DNA of 11,310 nt from JAWXCM01 sp034408745 (GTDB lineage: Bacteria > Acidobacteriota > Terriglobia > Bryobacterales > Bryobacteraceae): NCBI GenBank assembly GCA_034408745.1, contig JAWXCM010000374.1, forward strand, positions 1 to 11,310, read 5' to 3'. The notes under the pieces were generated by a model. The model was not told the DNA's origin and searched no databases. It worked only from the letters and a program-made list of their open reading frames with translations. The number at the start of each line of letters is the position of its first letter. The stretch's first letter is position 1. The translations under genes and the position numbers were made by a program. Below are positions 1 to 7,329 of this stretch, piece by piece.

Positions 1-1769
1 GCCGTAAGTTCGTTGCCATCGCGGTCGACAACTCGTTCAGCATGCGCACTGGCGACCGTCTCGCGCAGGCGAAGCAGGCGGCGCTGAGCGCGCTCAGCGG
101 CATGGGCGCCACCGATCGCGGCCAGATCATGACATTCTCCTCCAGCGTCCAGTTCCTCACGCAGCCGACCTCGGACAAAGCGGAACTGCAGCGCGCGATA
201 CAGGGCATTCAGCCCGGCGACGGCCGCAGCGCTTACGGCGAAGTTTCCAGAACGTTGCGCTCCATGAACCAGCCCGACGGACTGCCGGTGGAAGCGCATG
301 TCATCAGTGACATGCAGCTCACTTCCATGCCGACTCCCTTCGCGGAACTCGCGATACCTCCCTCGACGAAGCTGCAACTGCACGCCGTAGCGGACAAGCG
401 TGAGCCGAACTGGTTCGTCGAGTCGGTGAATGCGCCGCGTAGTATTTTCCAGCCGAAGAAGGTTCGCATCCAGGCGGTGGTCGGTGGTGCGGGCACGCCT
501 CCGGGCGAACTGCCCGTGGAACTCGCCATCAACGGCAAGGTGCTGGAGACGAAGAAAGTCACGCTCACGGAGAGCGGCCGCGCCACGCTGGAGTTCTTCC
601 TTCCCGAAGCCGCCTATGGTCTCAATCGCGGTGAGATTCGAATCCCGGCCAAAGACTCCCTCGCCGCGGATGACCGCTTCCCGTTCTCCATCGAGCGCAA
701 GGAATCCAGTCGAATTCTCATCGTGCATGACAGCCGTTCGTCGCGTGCTGCCACTTATGCGGCGGCTGCCATAGAATCGGTTCCCGATGCCGGATACACT
801 GTGGAGTCGCTCACGTCGGATCAGGCATCCAACGTCGCTCCCTCGAAGTTCTCCTCTGTGATCCTGTCCGACGTCGGCACGCTGCCCGCCTCGCTGGAGT
901 CCGCGCTGAATGAATATGTGAAGCAGGGTGGAGGCGTCTTTGTAGCACTCGGATCATCCACAATTGCGCGCGGCAAGGTGCCCCTGACCGGTGAAACGAT
1001 TCGCGACGCCCGCTACGCTTCCCGCGAAGGCGAGCGATTCCTCACGGCAGGGCAGGTGGACAAAACACATCCGGCCGCGGCCCGCGCCGGCACGCTTGAC
1101 GAAGTCCGCTTCTACCAGATATCGAATGTAACTACCGATAAATCGGCGCGCATTATCGCCAAATTAAGCGATGGTACACCGCTGATGTACGAACGTAAAA
1201 TCGGCGAGGGCAAGGTTCTGGTCCTGACCTCCACGCTCGACAACGTGGCCAACGACCTGCCTTTGCATGCTTCGTTCGTGCCGCTGATGGAACAGTCGGC
1301 GCACTATCTCAGCGGCTTCGATCCGGTGCCTGCGGATTACTCGGTCGATTCGTTCGCCGAGCTGCGCTCAGCTCGCGATGCGGGCAGCGCGGTCGACGTG
1401 CTGGACCCTGACGGCAAGCGTGCGGTCTCGCTCAAGGAATCGGCGGCCGCGCAGTCCATACGGTTGAGCCGGGAGGGTTTCTGGGAACTTCGGCGCGCCA
1501 ACGGCCGAAATGAGTTAATAGCTGTCCATGCGGACCGGCGTGAATCGGACCTCGAAGTGATTCCGAAAGAGACGCTTGCCTTGTGGCAGGGGACGGGCTC
1601 GCGAGACGGAACCGGCGGCGGAACGTCGGACCAGACGACGAAGCCGTACTCGCTCTGGTGGTACTTCGCGCTGGCCTTATTCGCGGTAAGCATCGCGGAA
1701 TCGATATTTGCATCGCGGTATCTGGCCGCGGAACGGGAAACGGGAAATTCACTTCGCAGGGCGGCCTAA
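1..1769 (+). CDS. VWA (BatA-like) membrane protein, 5' end outside window
   Basis: The reading frame is open from base 3, so the ATG at 42 is internal: it is the Met that ends the MIDAS metal-site motif DNSFSM (bases 27-44, DxSxS). The von Willebrand A domain continues to about base 400, with Asp of ISDMQ near 309 as a possible third MIDAS residue; the usual Thr is replaced by a GDGRSAYGE segment near 219-245. A beta-rich linker follows, then (about 705-1240) a glutamine-amidotransferase-like fold containing RILIVHDS and YVKQGGGVFVAL, without an obvious catalytic Cys. One transmembrane helix lies near the C-terminus (about 1650-1712, WWYFALALFAVSIAES). This is the usual layout of BatA-type proteins encoded with MoxR ATPases and DUF58 proteins; the missing N-terminus would carry the BatA membrane domain. 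Function is unproven: such proteins are linked to envelope stress or chaperone-like roles. The next gene begins 24 bases downstream, probably in the same operon. Confidence 0.88.
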   Translation, partial: RKFVAIAVDNSFSMRTGDRLAQAKQAALSALSGMGATDRGQIMTFSSSVQFLTQPTSDKAELQRAIQGIQPGDGRSAYGEVSRTLRSMNQPDGLPVEAHVISDMQLTSMPTPFAELAIPPSTKLQLHAVADKREPNWFVESVNAPRSIFQPKKVRIQAVVGGAGTPPGELPVELAINGKVLETKKVTLTESGRATLEFFLPEAAYGLNRGEIRIPAKDSLAADDRFPFSIERKESSRILIVHDSRSSRAATYAAAAIESVPDAGYTVESLTSDQASNVAPSKFSSVILSDVGTLPASLESALNEYVKQGGGVFVALGSSTIARGKVPLTGETIRDARYASREGERFLTAGQVDKTHPAAARAGTLDEVRFYQISNVTTDKSARIIAKLSDGTPLMYERKIGEGKVLVLTSTLDNVANDLPLHASFVPLMEQSAHYLSGFDPVPADYSVDSFAELRSARDAGSAVDVLDPDGKRAVSLKESAAAQSIRLSREGFWELRRANGRNELIAVHADRRESDLEVIPKETLALWQGTGSRDGTGGGTSDQTTKPYSLWWYFALALFAVSIAESIFASRYLAAERETGNSLRRAA

Positions 1770-1793
1770 GCCGTCGCGAAGCAGGAGAGCACG

Positions 1794-4700
1794 ATGAATC
1801 CGCTCGATCAGGTAAACGGGTATTTACGGGCTCTGGAGTCGCGCCTGCGCTGGACGGCGCTGTCGCGTGGCTTTGCGGCCATCGCGCTGGCAGCACTGGT
1901 AACAACAGTCGTGCTGGTGATTGCCATCAATTCCTACGCCTTCTCGGAACCGAGTCTGCGTGTGGCTCGCGTCCTCCTGTTTCTGTGCATCGGCCTCGCC
2001 ATCGCGGTCGGTCTCGCCATCCCACTCACGCGCCTGAATCGGCGTCGCACGGCCCGGCTCGCCGAGGCTCGTGTCCCCGATTTCAATCAGCGCCTCCTGA
2101 CCTTCGCCGAGGGCGAAGCCGACAACAACCCGTTTCTTGAACTGATCGCCGCCGACACCATGGAAGTCGCACGCAATGCGCAGCCGGAGCAGGTGGTCAC
2201 GGGCAAGTGGATCTTCGGTTCGATCTCCGCGGGCACGGTCGCCGCGCTCGTGCTGTTGTGGATGATCCTGATGGGTCCAGGCTGGTTCGGCCACGGCGCA
2301 TCGTTGCTCTGGGCCGGCACTCCGCGCGTGGGTTCGACGAACGCGTTCTACGAGATTCTGGTCGAGCCCGGAACGAAGAGCGTGCGCAAGCGCGCCGACA
2401 TGGCCATCACCGCCCAACTGGTCGGCTTCACTTCGGCCAAAGCGCAGTTGTTTGCGAAGTTCTCCAGCAGCTCCCAGTGGGAGCCCGCGCCGATGGAGCC
2501 GCACGAAACCGGATTCCGCTTCCTGTTCGCCGCAATCCCCGAGTCGGTGGAATATTACGTGGAAGCCAACGGCATCCGCTCGAAGCAATTCAAACTAAAT
2601 GCCATCGATTTACCGTCGATCAGGAAGCTGAAAGTCACCTACGCATATCCGAAATGGTCGGGAATGCCGGTTGCCGTCGAGGACCCGGGCGGCGATCTGC
2701 GAGCCATCGAGGGCACTGTGGCGACAGTCGCCATCCAGACGGATCAGCGCCTGAACCAGGGCGTACTAGTGCTGGAAGACGGCACGCGCATCGATCTGGA
2801 GCGCGGGGAAGGGAACTGGCTCACCGCGCAGGTCCCTGTGTCGAAAGATGGCATGTATCACATCTCCGCCATCGAGAAGGGTGAGGACATTCGACTCAGC
2901 GAAGACTACTTCATTGAGGCGCAGAAGGAAGAGCCGCCGAAGGTGCGCATCGCGCGGCCTGGCTCCGATGCCCGTGTCAGCCCGATTGAAGAGGTGACGG
3001 TCGCAGTGGAAGCCGATGACGATTTCGGCCTGAACTCGCTGGAGCTGCGGTACTCGGTGAACGGCGGCCCGGAGAAGGTTGTGCCGCTCAGCGCAAAGGG
3101 CGCGAAGAACGCGGAGGGCCAGACCCTCATCTCGCTCGAAGATTTCAAGATGGTGCCGGGCGACGTGATCGCAATGTACGCGAAGGCGAAGGACGCCCGC
3201 AGCGAGACGTCAAGCGACATGGTCTTCCTCGAAGCACAGCCGTTTGAGCGCGAGTACACGCAGTCGCAGATGTCCGGCGGTGGTGGCGGTGGTGGAGCCG
3301 GGCGAGATTTGGAAAGCCTCTTCGATCTCGAACTGGACATGGAGAAGAACCAGTACGAGACTGGCGCGCAGTCGGCCTCATCGGACCAGCGGGCGAAGGA
3401 AGTCGACGATGCGCTGCAGAAGCTGGAGCAACTGGCGCGCCGTCAGCAGGAGCTCGCCGAGAAGCAGAAGCAGGGTAAGGATGCCCCGCAGCAGCGCTGG
3501 CAGCAGGAGATGCTGCGTCGCGAGGCCGAAGAGCTTCGCCGCAAGATGGAAGAGATGGCGCGCAGCGGCCAGCAGCAGTCCGGTCAGAAAGGTCAACAGG
3601 GCCAGCAAGGGCAGCAGTCGGCCTCCGGCCAGAGTGGCCAGCAAGGTCAGTCGGGTCAGCAGGGTCAACAGGGCAGAAGCGGCAGCCAGCAGGAACAGCA
3701 ACTCCGCCAGGCCGTCGACCGCCTGACCCGCGCCACCGACGACATGCGCAAGGCCGCGAACTCGCAGCCGAATCAGCAGGGACAGCAGCAGCAGGGCAGC
3801 AGCGCCGACGCACGCCGGGCGGCCGACCGTCTCGCGGAAGCCAAAGACGCGCTCGGTTCCATGCGTCAGCAGGAATCCGGACAGAGCCTCGAAGGCATCG
3901 CGAATCGTGCGTCACGGCTGGCGCAGCAGCAGCAGGAGTTCGTCGACAAACTGAAGCAGCAGTACGGCAACGGCCGTGAGGCGCAGGACCCCCGTCAGGC
4001 GCTGGCAGGCCAGGGCAAGGACACCGCCGAGCAACTGGCCAGCGAGAAGGATCGGATGATGAATGAGCTCGCCGGTCTCGAGAAGGACATGCAGAACGCG
4101 GTCCGGTCGATGGCCGGCAGCCAGCGGCAGGCCTCCAGCAAGCTGCGCGAGGCGCTCGGCCAGTCTCAGCAGAATGAGACCAAGGTCCGGATGAAGTATC
4201 AGGCGCAGGCCATCAGGCAGGGCTACGGGTCGTATGTCGCGCCCCGCGAGGCTCCCATCACGGAGGGCCTGAACCGGCTCGCCGAGCAGGCGAATGAGGC
4301 TCGGACCGCGCTCGGTCCCGGTGGTCAGCAGAGCAATGATCCGAAGCAGCAGGGTGTGGAGCGGGCGCTCAATCAGGTGGAGCGCATGCGTCAGCAGCTT
4401 GCTCGTGCGACGGGTCAGGGGCAGCGCGGTCAGCAGGGTCAGCAGGGTCAACAGGGTCAGCAGGCTGGCCAACAGCAAGGTCAAGGCCAACAGGGCCAGC
4501 AGGGACAAGGTCAGGGCCAGCAAGGCCAGGGCCAGAAGGGTCAGGGCCAGGGACAAGGCCAGCAGCAAGGCCAGCAGGGACAAGGTCAGGGACAAGGCCA
4601 AGGCCAGGGACAACAGGGCCAGGACGGGCAGGGCGGCCAGCGAGGCAACGGCAACGGCCAGAACGCCGGCGGCGGCGCACAGGGCGGTGGTCAGTGGGGC

Positions 4701-5120
4701 CAGCGCGGTGGCGGCTTCAATCCGGGACAGGAGCGCATGTACCGAAGCGGCGAGTCCATCCCTGAGCAGGGTCCGACCAACCCCGGCATCGAACGCGCAC
4801 TGCGTGAGAGTGTCCGGGACCTGAACCAGATGCGCTCCGAAATGCGCGGCTCCGACGCAAACCTCGAGAAAGAGGTCGAGGCCGCATTACGCGAACTGCA
4901 GAAATACGATCCGGCGAAGATCGCGTCGGACCCGCTGCTGCAGGCCCGCATTCAGAACACCGTGATGCCCGCCATCGAGCAACTGGAACTGCAGCTCCGG
5001 CGCAAGCTGGAGAGCAAGGACGCAGGCCAGGTCCGCACCACGGCAGCCGAGAAAGCCCCGCAGGGCTACGCCGACGCAGTGGCCGAGTACTTTCGAAAAC
5101 TCAGCCGCGGCGGCAAGTAG
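1794..5120 (+). CDS. DUF4175-like large membrane protein with Gly-Gln-rich coiled-coil region
   Basis: A protein of 1108 residues. An AGGAG ribosome site at 1783-1787, six bases before the ATG, supports the start. Three membrane segments lie near residues 26-47, 56-78 and 140-161. Residues about 180-490 look like successive beta-sandwich (Ig-like) modules. A seven-Gly run near residue 495 leads into LESLFDLELDMEKNQYET, a segment I associate with this acidobacterial family. From about 530 to 870 the chain is charged and helical with Gln-rich coiled coils, interrupted by a Gly-Gln tract at 592-629; a second tract fills about 874-977. A conserved-looking helical tail follows and ends AEYFRKLSRGGK. 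This order resembles DUF4175/TIGR02302 proteins encoded beside BatA/VWA genes. The N-terminal helices probably anchor it in the inner membrane with the rest extracytoplasmic, by inference. Function is unknown; a structural or scaffolding role working with the upstream VWA protein is a guess from context. Confidence 0.88.
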   Translation: MNPLDQVNGYLRALESRLRWTALSRGFAAIALAALVTTVVLVIAINSYAFSEPSLRVARVLLFLCIGLAIAVGLAIPLTRLNRRRTARLAEARVPDFNQRLLTFAEGEADNNPFLELIAADTMEVARNAQPEQVVTGKWIFGSISAGTVAALVLLWMILMGPGWFGHGASLLWAGTPRVGSTNAFYEILVEPGTKSVRKRADMAITAQLVGFTSAKAQLFAKFSSSSQWEPAPMEPHETGFRFLFAAIPESVEYYVEANGIRSKQFKLNAIDLPSIRKLKVTYAYPKWSGMPVAVEDPGGDLRAIEGTVATVAIQTDQRLNQGVLVLEDGTRIDLERGEGNWLTAQVPVSKDGMYHISAIEKGEDIRLSEDYFIEAQKEEPPKVRIARPGSDARVSPIEEVTVAVEADDDFGLNSLELRYSVNGGPEKVVPLSAKGAKNAEGQTLISLEDFKMVPGDVIAMYAKAKDARSETSSDMVFLEAQPFEREYTQSQMSGGGGGGGAGRDLESLFDLELDMEKNQYETGAQSASSDQRAKEVDDALQKLEQLARRQQELAEKQKQGKDAPQQRWQQEMLRREAEELRRKMEEMARSGQQQSGQKGQQGQQGQQSASGQSGQQGQSGQQGQQGRSGSQQEQQLRQAVDRLTRATDDMRKAANSQPNQQGQQQQGSSADARRAADRLAEAKDALGSMRQQESGQSLEGIANRASRLAQQQQEFVDKLKQQYGNGREAQDPRQALAGQGKDTAEQLASEKDRMMNELAGLEKDMQNAVRSMAGSQRQASSKLREALGQSQQNETKVRMKYQAQAIRQGYGSYVAPREAPITEGLNRLAEQANEARTALGPGGQQSNDPKQQGVERALNQVERMRQQLARATGQGQRGQQGQQGQQGQQAGQQQGQGQQGQQGQGQGQQGQGQKGQGQGQGQQQGQQGQGQGQGQGQGQQGQDGQGGQRGNGNGQNAGGGAQGGGQWGQRGGGFNPGQERMYRSGESIPEQGPTNPGIERALRESVRDLNQMRSEMRGSDANLEKEVEAALRELQKYDPAKIASDPLLQARIQNTVMPAIEQLELQLRRKLESKDAGQVRTTAAEKAPQGYADAVAEYFRKLSRGGK
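3567..3680 (+). repeat. Coding Gly-Gln tract 1 in the DUF4175-like gene
   Basis: Residues 592-629 of the DUF4175-like protein are almost only Gly, Gln and Ser, in units such as GQQ and SGQ. In DNA these give an imperfect 9-base period (GGN CAR CAR). Codon variants alternate (GGT/GGC, CAG/CAA), so the tract is not a freshly slipped perfect repeat. Confidence 0.85.
4413..4724 (+). repeat. Coding Gly-Gln tract 2 (6- and 9-base periods)
   Basis: Residues about 874-977 are an almost unbroken run of GQ and GQQ units (6- and 9-base tandem units GGN CAR and GGN CAR CAR), ending in a Gly/Asn-rich stretch. Asp, Arg and Lys occur only sporadically. The frame is kept throughout. Low base complexity also leaves long open frames on the opposite strand that read as Leu/Ala/Ser repeats; these are not genes. 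Such tracts are prone to unit gain and loss, so length differences between strains and assembly collapse are both expected. Confidence 0.88.
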
Positions 5121-5555
5121 TCAGCGCCAGCTGTACGACCACGGATACGCGCTCTTCATCTCCTCGGCGATCTCGAGCGCGGTCCCTATCTGAATCAGCT
5201 TCTCGCCTTTGTTAATCCCGGGGCAGCGTGTCGCCTCGTGCTCCCAGACTTCGCGGTGCTCAATCAGCTCAGGCCAGTACGGATACGTGCGGCATTGAAC
5301 GGGCTTAACCGAGTGCACGGTGCACCCGCCAGTCCCGTCCGCGCGCTTCAACAAAAAATGGCACTCCGACTTCCGAGGCTTCCGCATCCGCACCTGGTTC
5401 TTCGTGCGGTAAATGTACTTCGCCTCAAACGCCGCCTCGGTCATTCCAAGGAACGCTGAGATCCTTCGCAGATCGTCTTCGGTGAGGTAAACGTATCCGT
5501 ACCGGTCGCAGCACGTGATACAACCGGGTTGACATTCAAACCGCAATTCTTCCAT
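5121..5555 (-). CDS. YkgJ-family CxxxCxxCC cysteine-cluster protein
   Basis: A small cytoplasmic protein of 144 residues with no signal peptide. Eight cysteines are visible: the N-terminal cluster C8, C12, C15 and C16 (CQPGCITCC), then C65, C78, C88 and C111. The pattern, with CRTYPYWP after C88, is that of the YkgJ/UPF0153 'zinc- or iron-chelating' family, whose members probably bind Zn or an Fe-S cluster; no reaction is established. It is the third gene of a minus-strand unit, starting 8 bases after the stop of the class II aldolase-like gene. Its TGA (5121-5123) directly abuts the TAG of the converging DUF4175-like gene. The ribosome site is weak, so translation may depend on the upstream gene. 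Confidence 0.9.
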   Translation of the reverse strand: MEELRFECQPGCITCCDRYGYVYLTEDDLRRISAFLGMTEAAFEAKYIYRTKNQVRMRKPRKSECHFLLKRADGTGGCTVHSVKPVQCRTYPYWPELIEHREVWEHEATRCPGINKGEKLIQIGTALEIAEEMKSAYPWSYSWR

Positions 5556-5563
5556 TTACCAGC

Positions 5564-6175
5564 CTAATTCCGAAAAACTTCACGGACTTCTTCATCGGTA
5601 AGCAGCTGCAAATCCCGGCCGCGCAGCAGGAACAGCAGCTTCGCGGTCTCTTCCAGCTCTTCCGCGCGGTCGACTGCTTCCTCCAGTGTGCGCCCCAGGC
5701 AAGTCATGCCATGATTCCGCAGCAACATACAGTTCGATTCGCGAACCGCATCCCCGACAAATTCGCCCAGCTTCGGCGACCCCGGACGAAAATAAGGAAC
5801 TACGGCCAGCGGAGCCACCCGCATCTGATAGTAGGGCGTGATAGGCAGCAGCGCGCCTACCGGATCCTTCAGACAGCTGAGCGCGGCGGAGTACGTCGAG
5901 TGCAGATGCACCACCGCCCCGGCCCGCTCACCTGCCACACGATAGGCAGCCATGTGGAACGGCGATTCCTTCGACGGCTTCCGGTCATTCAGCACCCTGC
6001 CCTCCAGGTCCACCAGCGCGAACTCCTCCGGCCTCAGGTTGCGCAGGGACCGACCGGTGGGAGAAATCCACACCCGGTCCCCGTCCCGAATACTCAGATT
6101 GCCCGTCGACCCAAACGCGTAGCCTCTCTGGTAGAAGCTCGCTCCCATCTCACACAACCTCGCCAGTGCATCCAT
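5564..6175 (-). CDS. otnC: Class II aldolase/adducin family protein, OtnC-like (3-oxo-tetronate 4-phosphate decarboxylase)
   Basis: A protein of 203 residues, a full-length single domain for this family. Visible motifs are STGNLSIR (23-30), SPTG (38-41), PSKE with the presumed catalytic Glu70, the zinc ligands His90 and His92 in HLHS, and His155 in NHG. The segment TPYYQMRVAPLAVVPYFRPG (113-132) and the EELEETAKLLFLLRGR helix point to the OtnC/YgbL branch (decarboxylation of 3-oxo-tetronate 4-phosphates in acid-sugar breakdown) rather than fuculose- or ribulose-phosphate enzymes. The family is clear from the motifs; the substrate is inferred. No OtnK kinase or OtnI isomerase lies in the window, so another phosphorylated sugar substrate is possible. 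It starts 6 bases after the stop of the GH5-like gene. A decayed copy of its first 12 codons sits at 7235-7283. Confidence 0.88.
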   Translation of the reverse strand: MDALARLCEMGASFYQRGYAFGSTGNLSIRDGDRVWISPTGRSLRNLRPEEFALVDLEGRVLNDRKPSKESPFHMAAYRVAGERAGAVVHLHSTYSAALSCLKDPVGALLPITPYYQMRVAPLAVVPYFRPGSPKLGEFVGDAVRESNCMLLRNHGMTCLGRTLEEAVDRAEELEETAKLLFLLRGRDLQLLTDEEVREVFRN

Positions 6176-6181
6176 TGGTTA

Positions 6182-7162
6182 CTACTCTAGCGGCATATAG
6201 CGGGCGCGCTTCGCCAGAAACTCGAACACCTGCCTGTGGTAAGGGCTGAACTCCGGATCGGGGATACCGCTCGGCGGAACCGCGGCAGTGCCCGCGCCAG
6301 TCTGGAACATGTCGTGATGATAGACAACATACGCGCCCAACTGCCAAACCGCCGCGATTTGCAGAATGTGATCCATCGGGTCGGTCGGTTGCTTCGGACC
6401 GCCAAAGCTCGACGTACCGTTGCGAGCGGGCTCATCGTCGACCACCGGCTTGCCATACGTCTTCAACAGATACGCGAGTTCCTTAGGCGCGATCTCCCAC
6501 GTACGGCCGACGCCCTGCCTGCTGGTGTGCGGCGACAGGAAGTCGAGCGCGCGGTTCTGCGGCGGATCGCCCAGGAAGCCAGCGCCGCCAGCCGAGTTGG
6601 TAACAATGCGTCGCGCATCATTCCCACGAATCGTCTTCACGTGATCGAGCACCCGCTCAGAGAACTCGTTCCACACCTGCAGAATCAGATTGCGATGCGG
6701 CGCCATCGCCTTCGTGAGCGCCGCCACAGCACGGTCGGAAGCAGCCGCATCCAACTTGATCCCGTCGTGCCAGCTCTCCTGCGAAAACATCGCCAGCTCC
6801 ACAACCATCCCCACGGAACCGGCGTCCCGCACGATCTCAGACAGCGTCTTCACCCGGTCCTCCCGAAGCCGCCCGTCGGGGAAGTACAGCGAGCATTCCG
6901 GGCATGAGTTCACGAACCCGCGCTTGTTGTCCCACTGCGCCCACACGCGGATTACGTTGATGCCGTACTTCTGAAACTTAGCCAGCCACCGCTTCCGGTC
7001 TTCCGACGACTTGTTAAATTCCGGGTTGTACACCGCGTTGAAGAACGTCACGCCGGTGTACGGGAACGGCTTGCCGTCGAGGCGGAACCGCGTCCCCTCA
7101 ATCGACAATTCCGCCGCACTGAGCAGGCAGGCGGCGACAAAAAAGACAGTCAAAGTTCGCAT
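6182..7162 (-). CDS. Exported GH5-like (cellulase-family) TIM-barrel protein
   Basis: A protein of 326 residues from the ATG at 7162. Residues 1-17 form a signal peptide (MRTLTVFFVAACLLSAA), followed by the typical glycosidase opening IEGTRFRLDGKPFPYTGV. TIM-barrel strands include INVIRVWAQWD (68-78) and MVVELAMF (119-126). VWNEF supplies the likely acid/base Glu166, and KPVVDDEP the likely nucleophile Glu244, as in clan GH-A enzymes such as GH5. The substrate cannot be told. An open frame extends 28 codons further upstream to 7246, but that stretch is antisense to a duplicated xseB fragment and should not be included. It heads the minus-strand unit with the otnC-like and YkgJ-like genes, which suggests a link to carbohydrate breakdown. 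Only a weak GGGA ribosome site precedes it. A non-catalytic relative remains possible. Confidence 0.82.
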   Translation of the reverse strand: MRTLTVFFVAACLLSAAELSIEGTRFRLDGKPFPYTGVTFFNAVYNPEFNKSSEDRKRWLAKFQKYGINVIRVWAQWDNKRGFVNSCPECSLYFPDGRLREDRVKTLSEIVRDAGSVGMVVELAMFSQESWHDGIKLDAAASDRAVAALTKAMAPHRNLILQVWNEFSERVLDHVKTIRGNDARRIVTNSAGGAGFLGDPPQNRALDFLSPHTSRQGVGRTWEIAPKELAYLLKTYGKPVVDDEPARNGTSSFGGPKQPTDPMDHILQIAAVWQLGAYVVYHHDMFQTGAGTAAVPPSGIPDPEFSPYHRQVFEFLAKRARYMPLE

Positions 7163-7170
7163 GTACTGTC

Positions 7171-7228
7171 CCGAGTCTAAAATAAAGAAACGTCCGAAGT
7201 GGAAGAGACCCCGCAGCCCTCCTTCGAG
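7171..7228 (+). pseudogene. Decayed copy of xseB upstream region and first 13 codons
   Basis: These 58 bases match 8201-8258 at 55 positions with no gaps and a constant offset of 1030. The match covers the 19 bases before the xseB start and codons 1-13, and stops abruptly after the codons for PSFE. The ATG (8220-8222) has become ACG here (7190-7192), so it cannot begin translation normally. Read on the minus strand it forms the spurious N-terminal extension of the GH5-like gene, and it may now hold that gene's promoter (inference). Confidence 0.9.
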
Positions 7229-7234
7229 GGTGTC

Positions 7235-7283
7235 CTCCCATCTCACACAGCCTCGCGAGTGCGTCCGCTTGCTTACTAATCTA
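7235..7283 (-). pseudogene. Decayed 5' fragment of the otnC-like gene plus the end of its upstream neighbour
   Basis: These bases align with 6142-6189 at 42 of 48 paired positions, with one extra base. Read on the minus strand the fragment encodes ADALARLCEMG where the intact gene has MDALARLCEMG; the start codon is lost. The match runs through the short intergenic gap into the stop codon and last codons of the GH5-like gene (YLRLD-stop here against YMPLE-stop there, the last few being weak). The nearest duplicated xseB base is only 6 bases away. Confidence 0.85.
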
Positions 7284-7297
7284 ACCTCAGGTAAAAA
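7269..7297 (+). promoter_or_regulatory. Possible sigma70-type promoter for the repeat-protein gene
   Basis: TTGCTT (7269-7274) and TAAAAA (7292-7297) are 17 bases apart in a locally AT-rich stretch 33 bases before the ATG at 7330. Each hexamer is an imperfect match, so this is only a candidate. If it is real, the -35 element lies within the otnC fragment. Confidence 0.25.
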
Positions 7298-7329
7298 ACA
7301 GTTTGTAATAAGGGAGCTTTATCGGTACC

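Noticed and set aside
42..44. ATG at 42 as the start of the first gene
   Set aside because: The frame is open to the window edge, and this Met is the last residue of the MIDAS motif in the first strand-loop of the VWA domain, so the true start is upstream of the window.
1824..2588. Minus-strand open frame of 254 codons opposite the start of the DUF4175-like gene
   Set aside because: The plus frame has a strong ribosome site, membrane helices and family layout. The antisense product has no recognisable pattern; long shadow frames are expected at this GC content.
3912..4613. Long minus-strand open frame, very rich in Leu, Ala and Ser, over the Gly-Gln region (and a similar one at 3378-3701)
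   Set aside because: It is the complement of GGN/CAR repeats, which yields Leu/Ala/Ser codons without stops. It has no start context or domain, and lies antisense to a well-supported gene.
4413..4724. Regular short direct repeats that could suggest a CRISPR or other non-coding array
   Set aside because: The units are 6 and 9 bases, contiguous, in frame and without spacers. They encode GQ/GQQ within a continuous protein.
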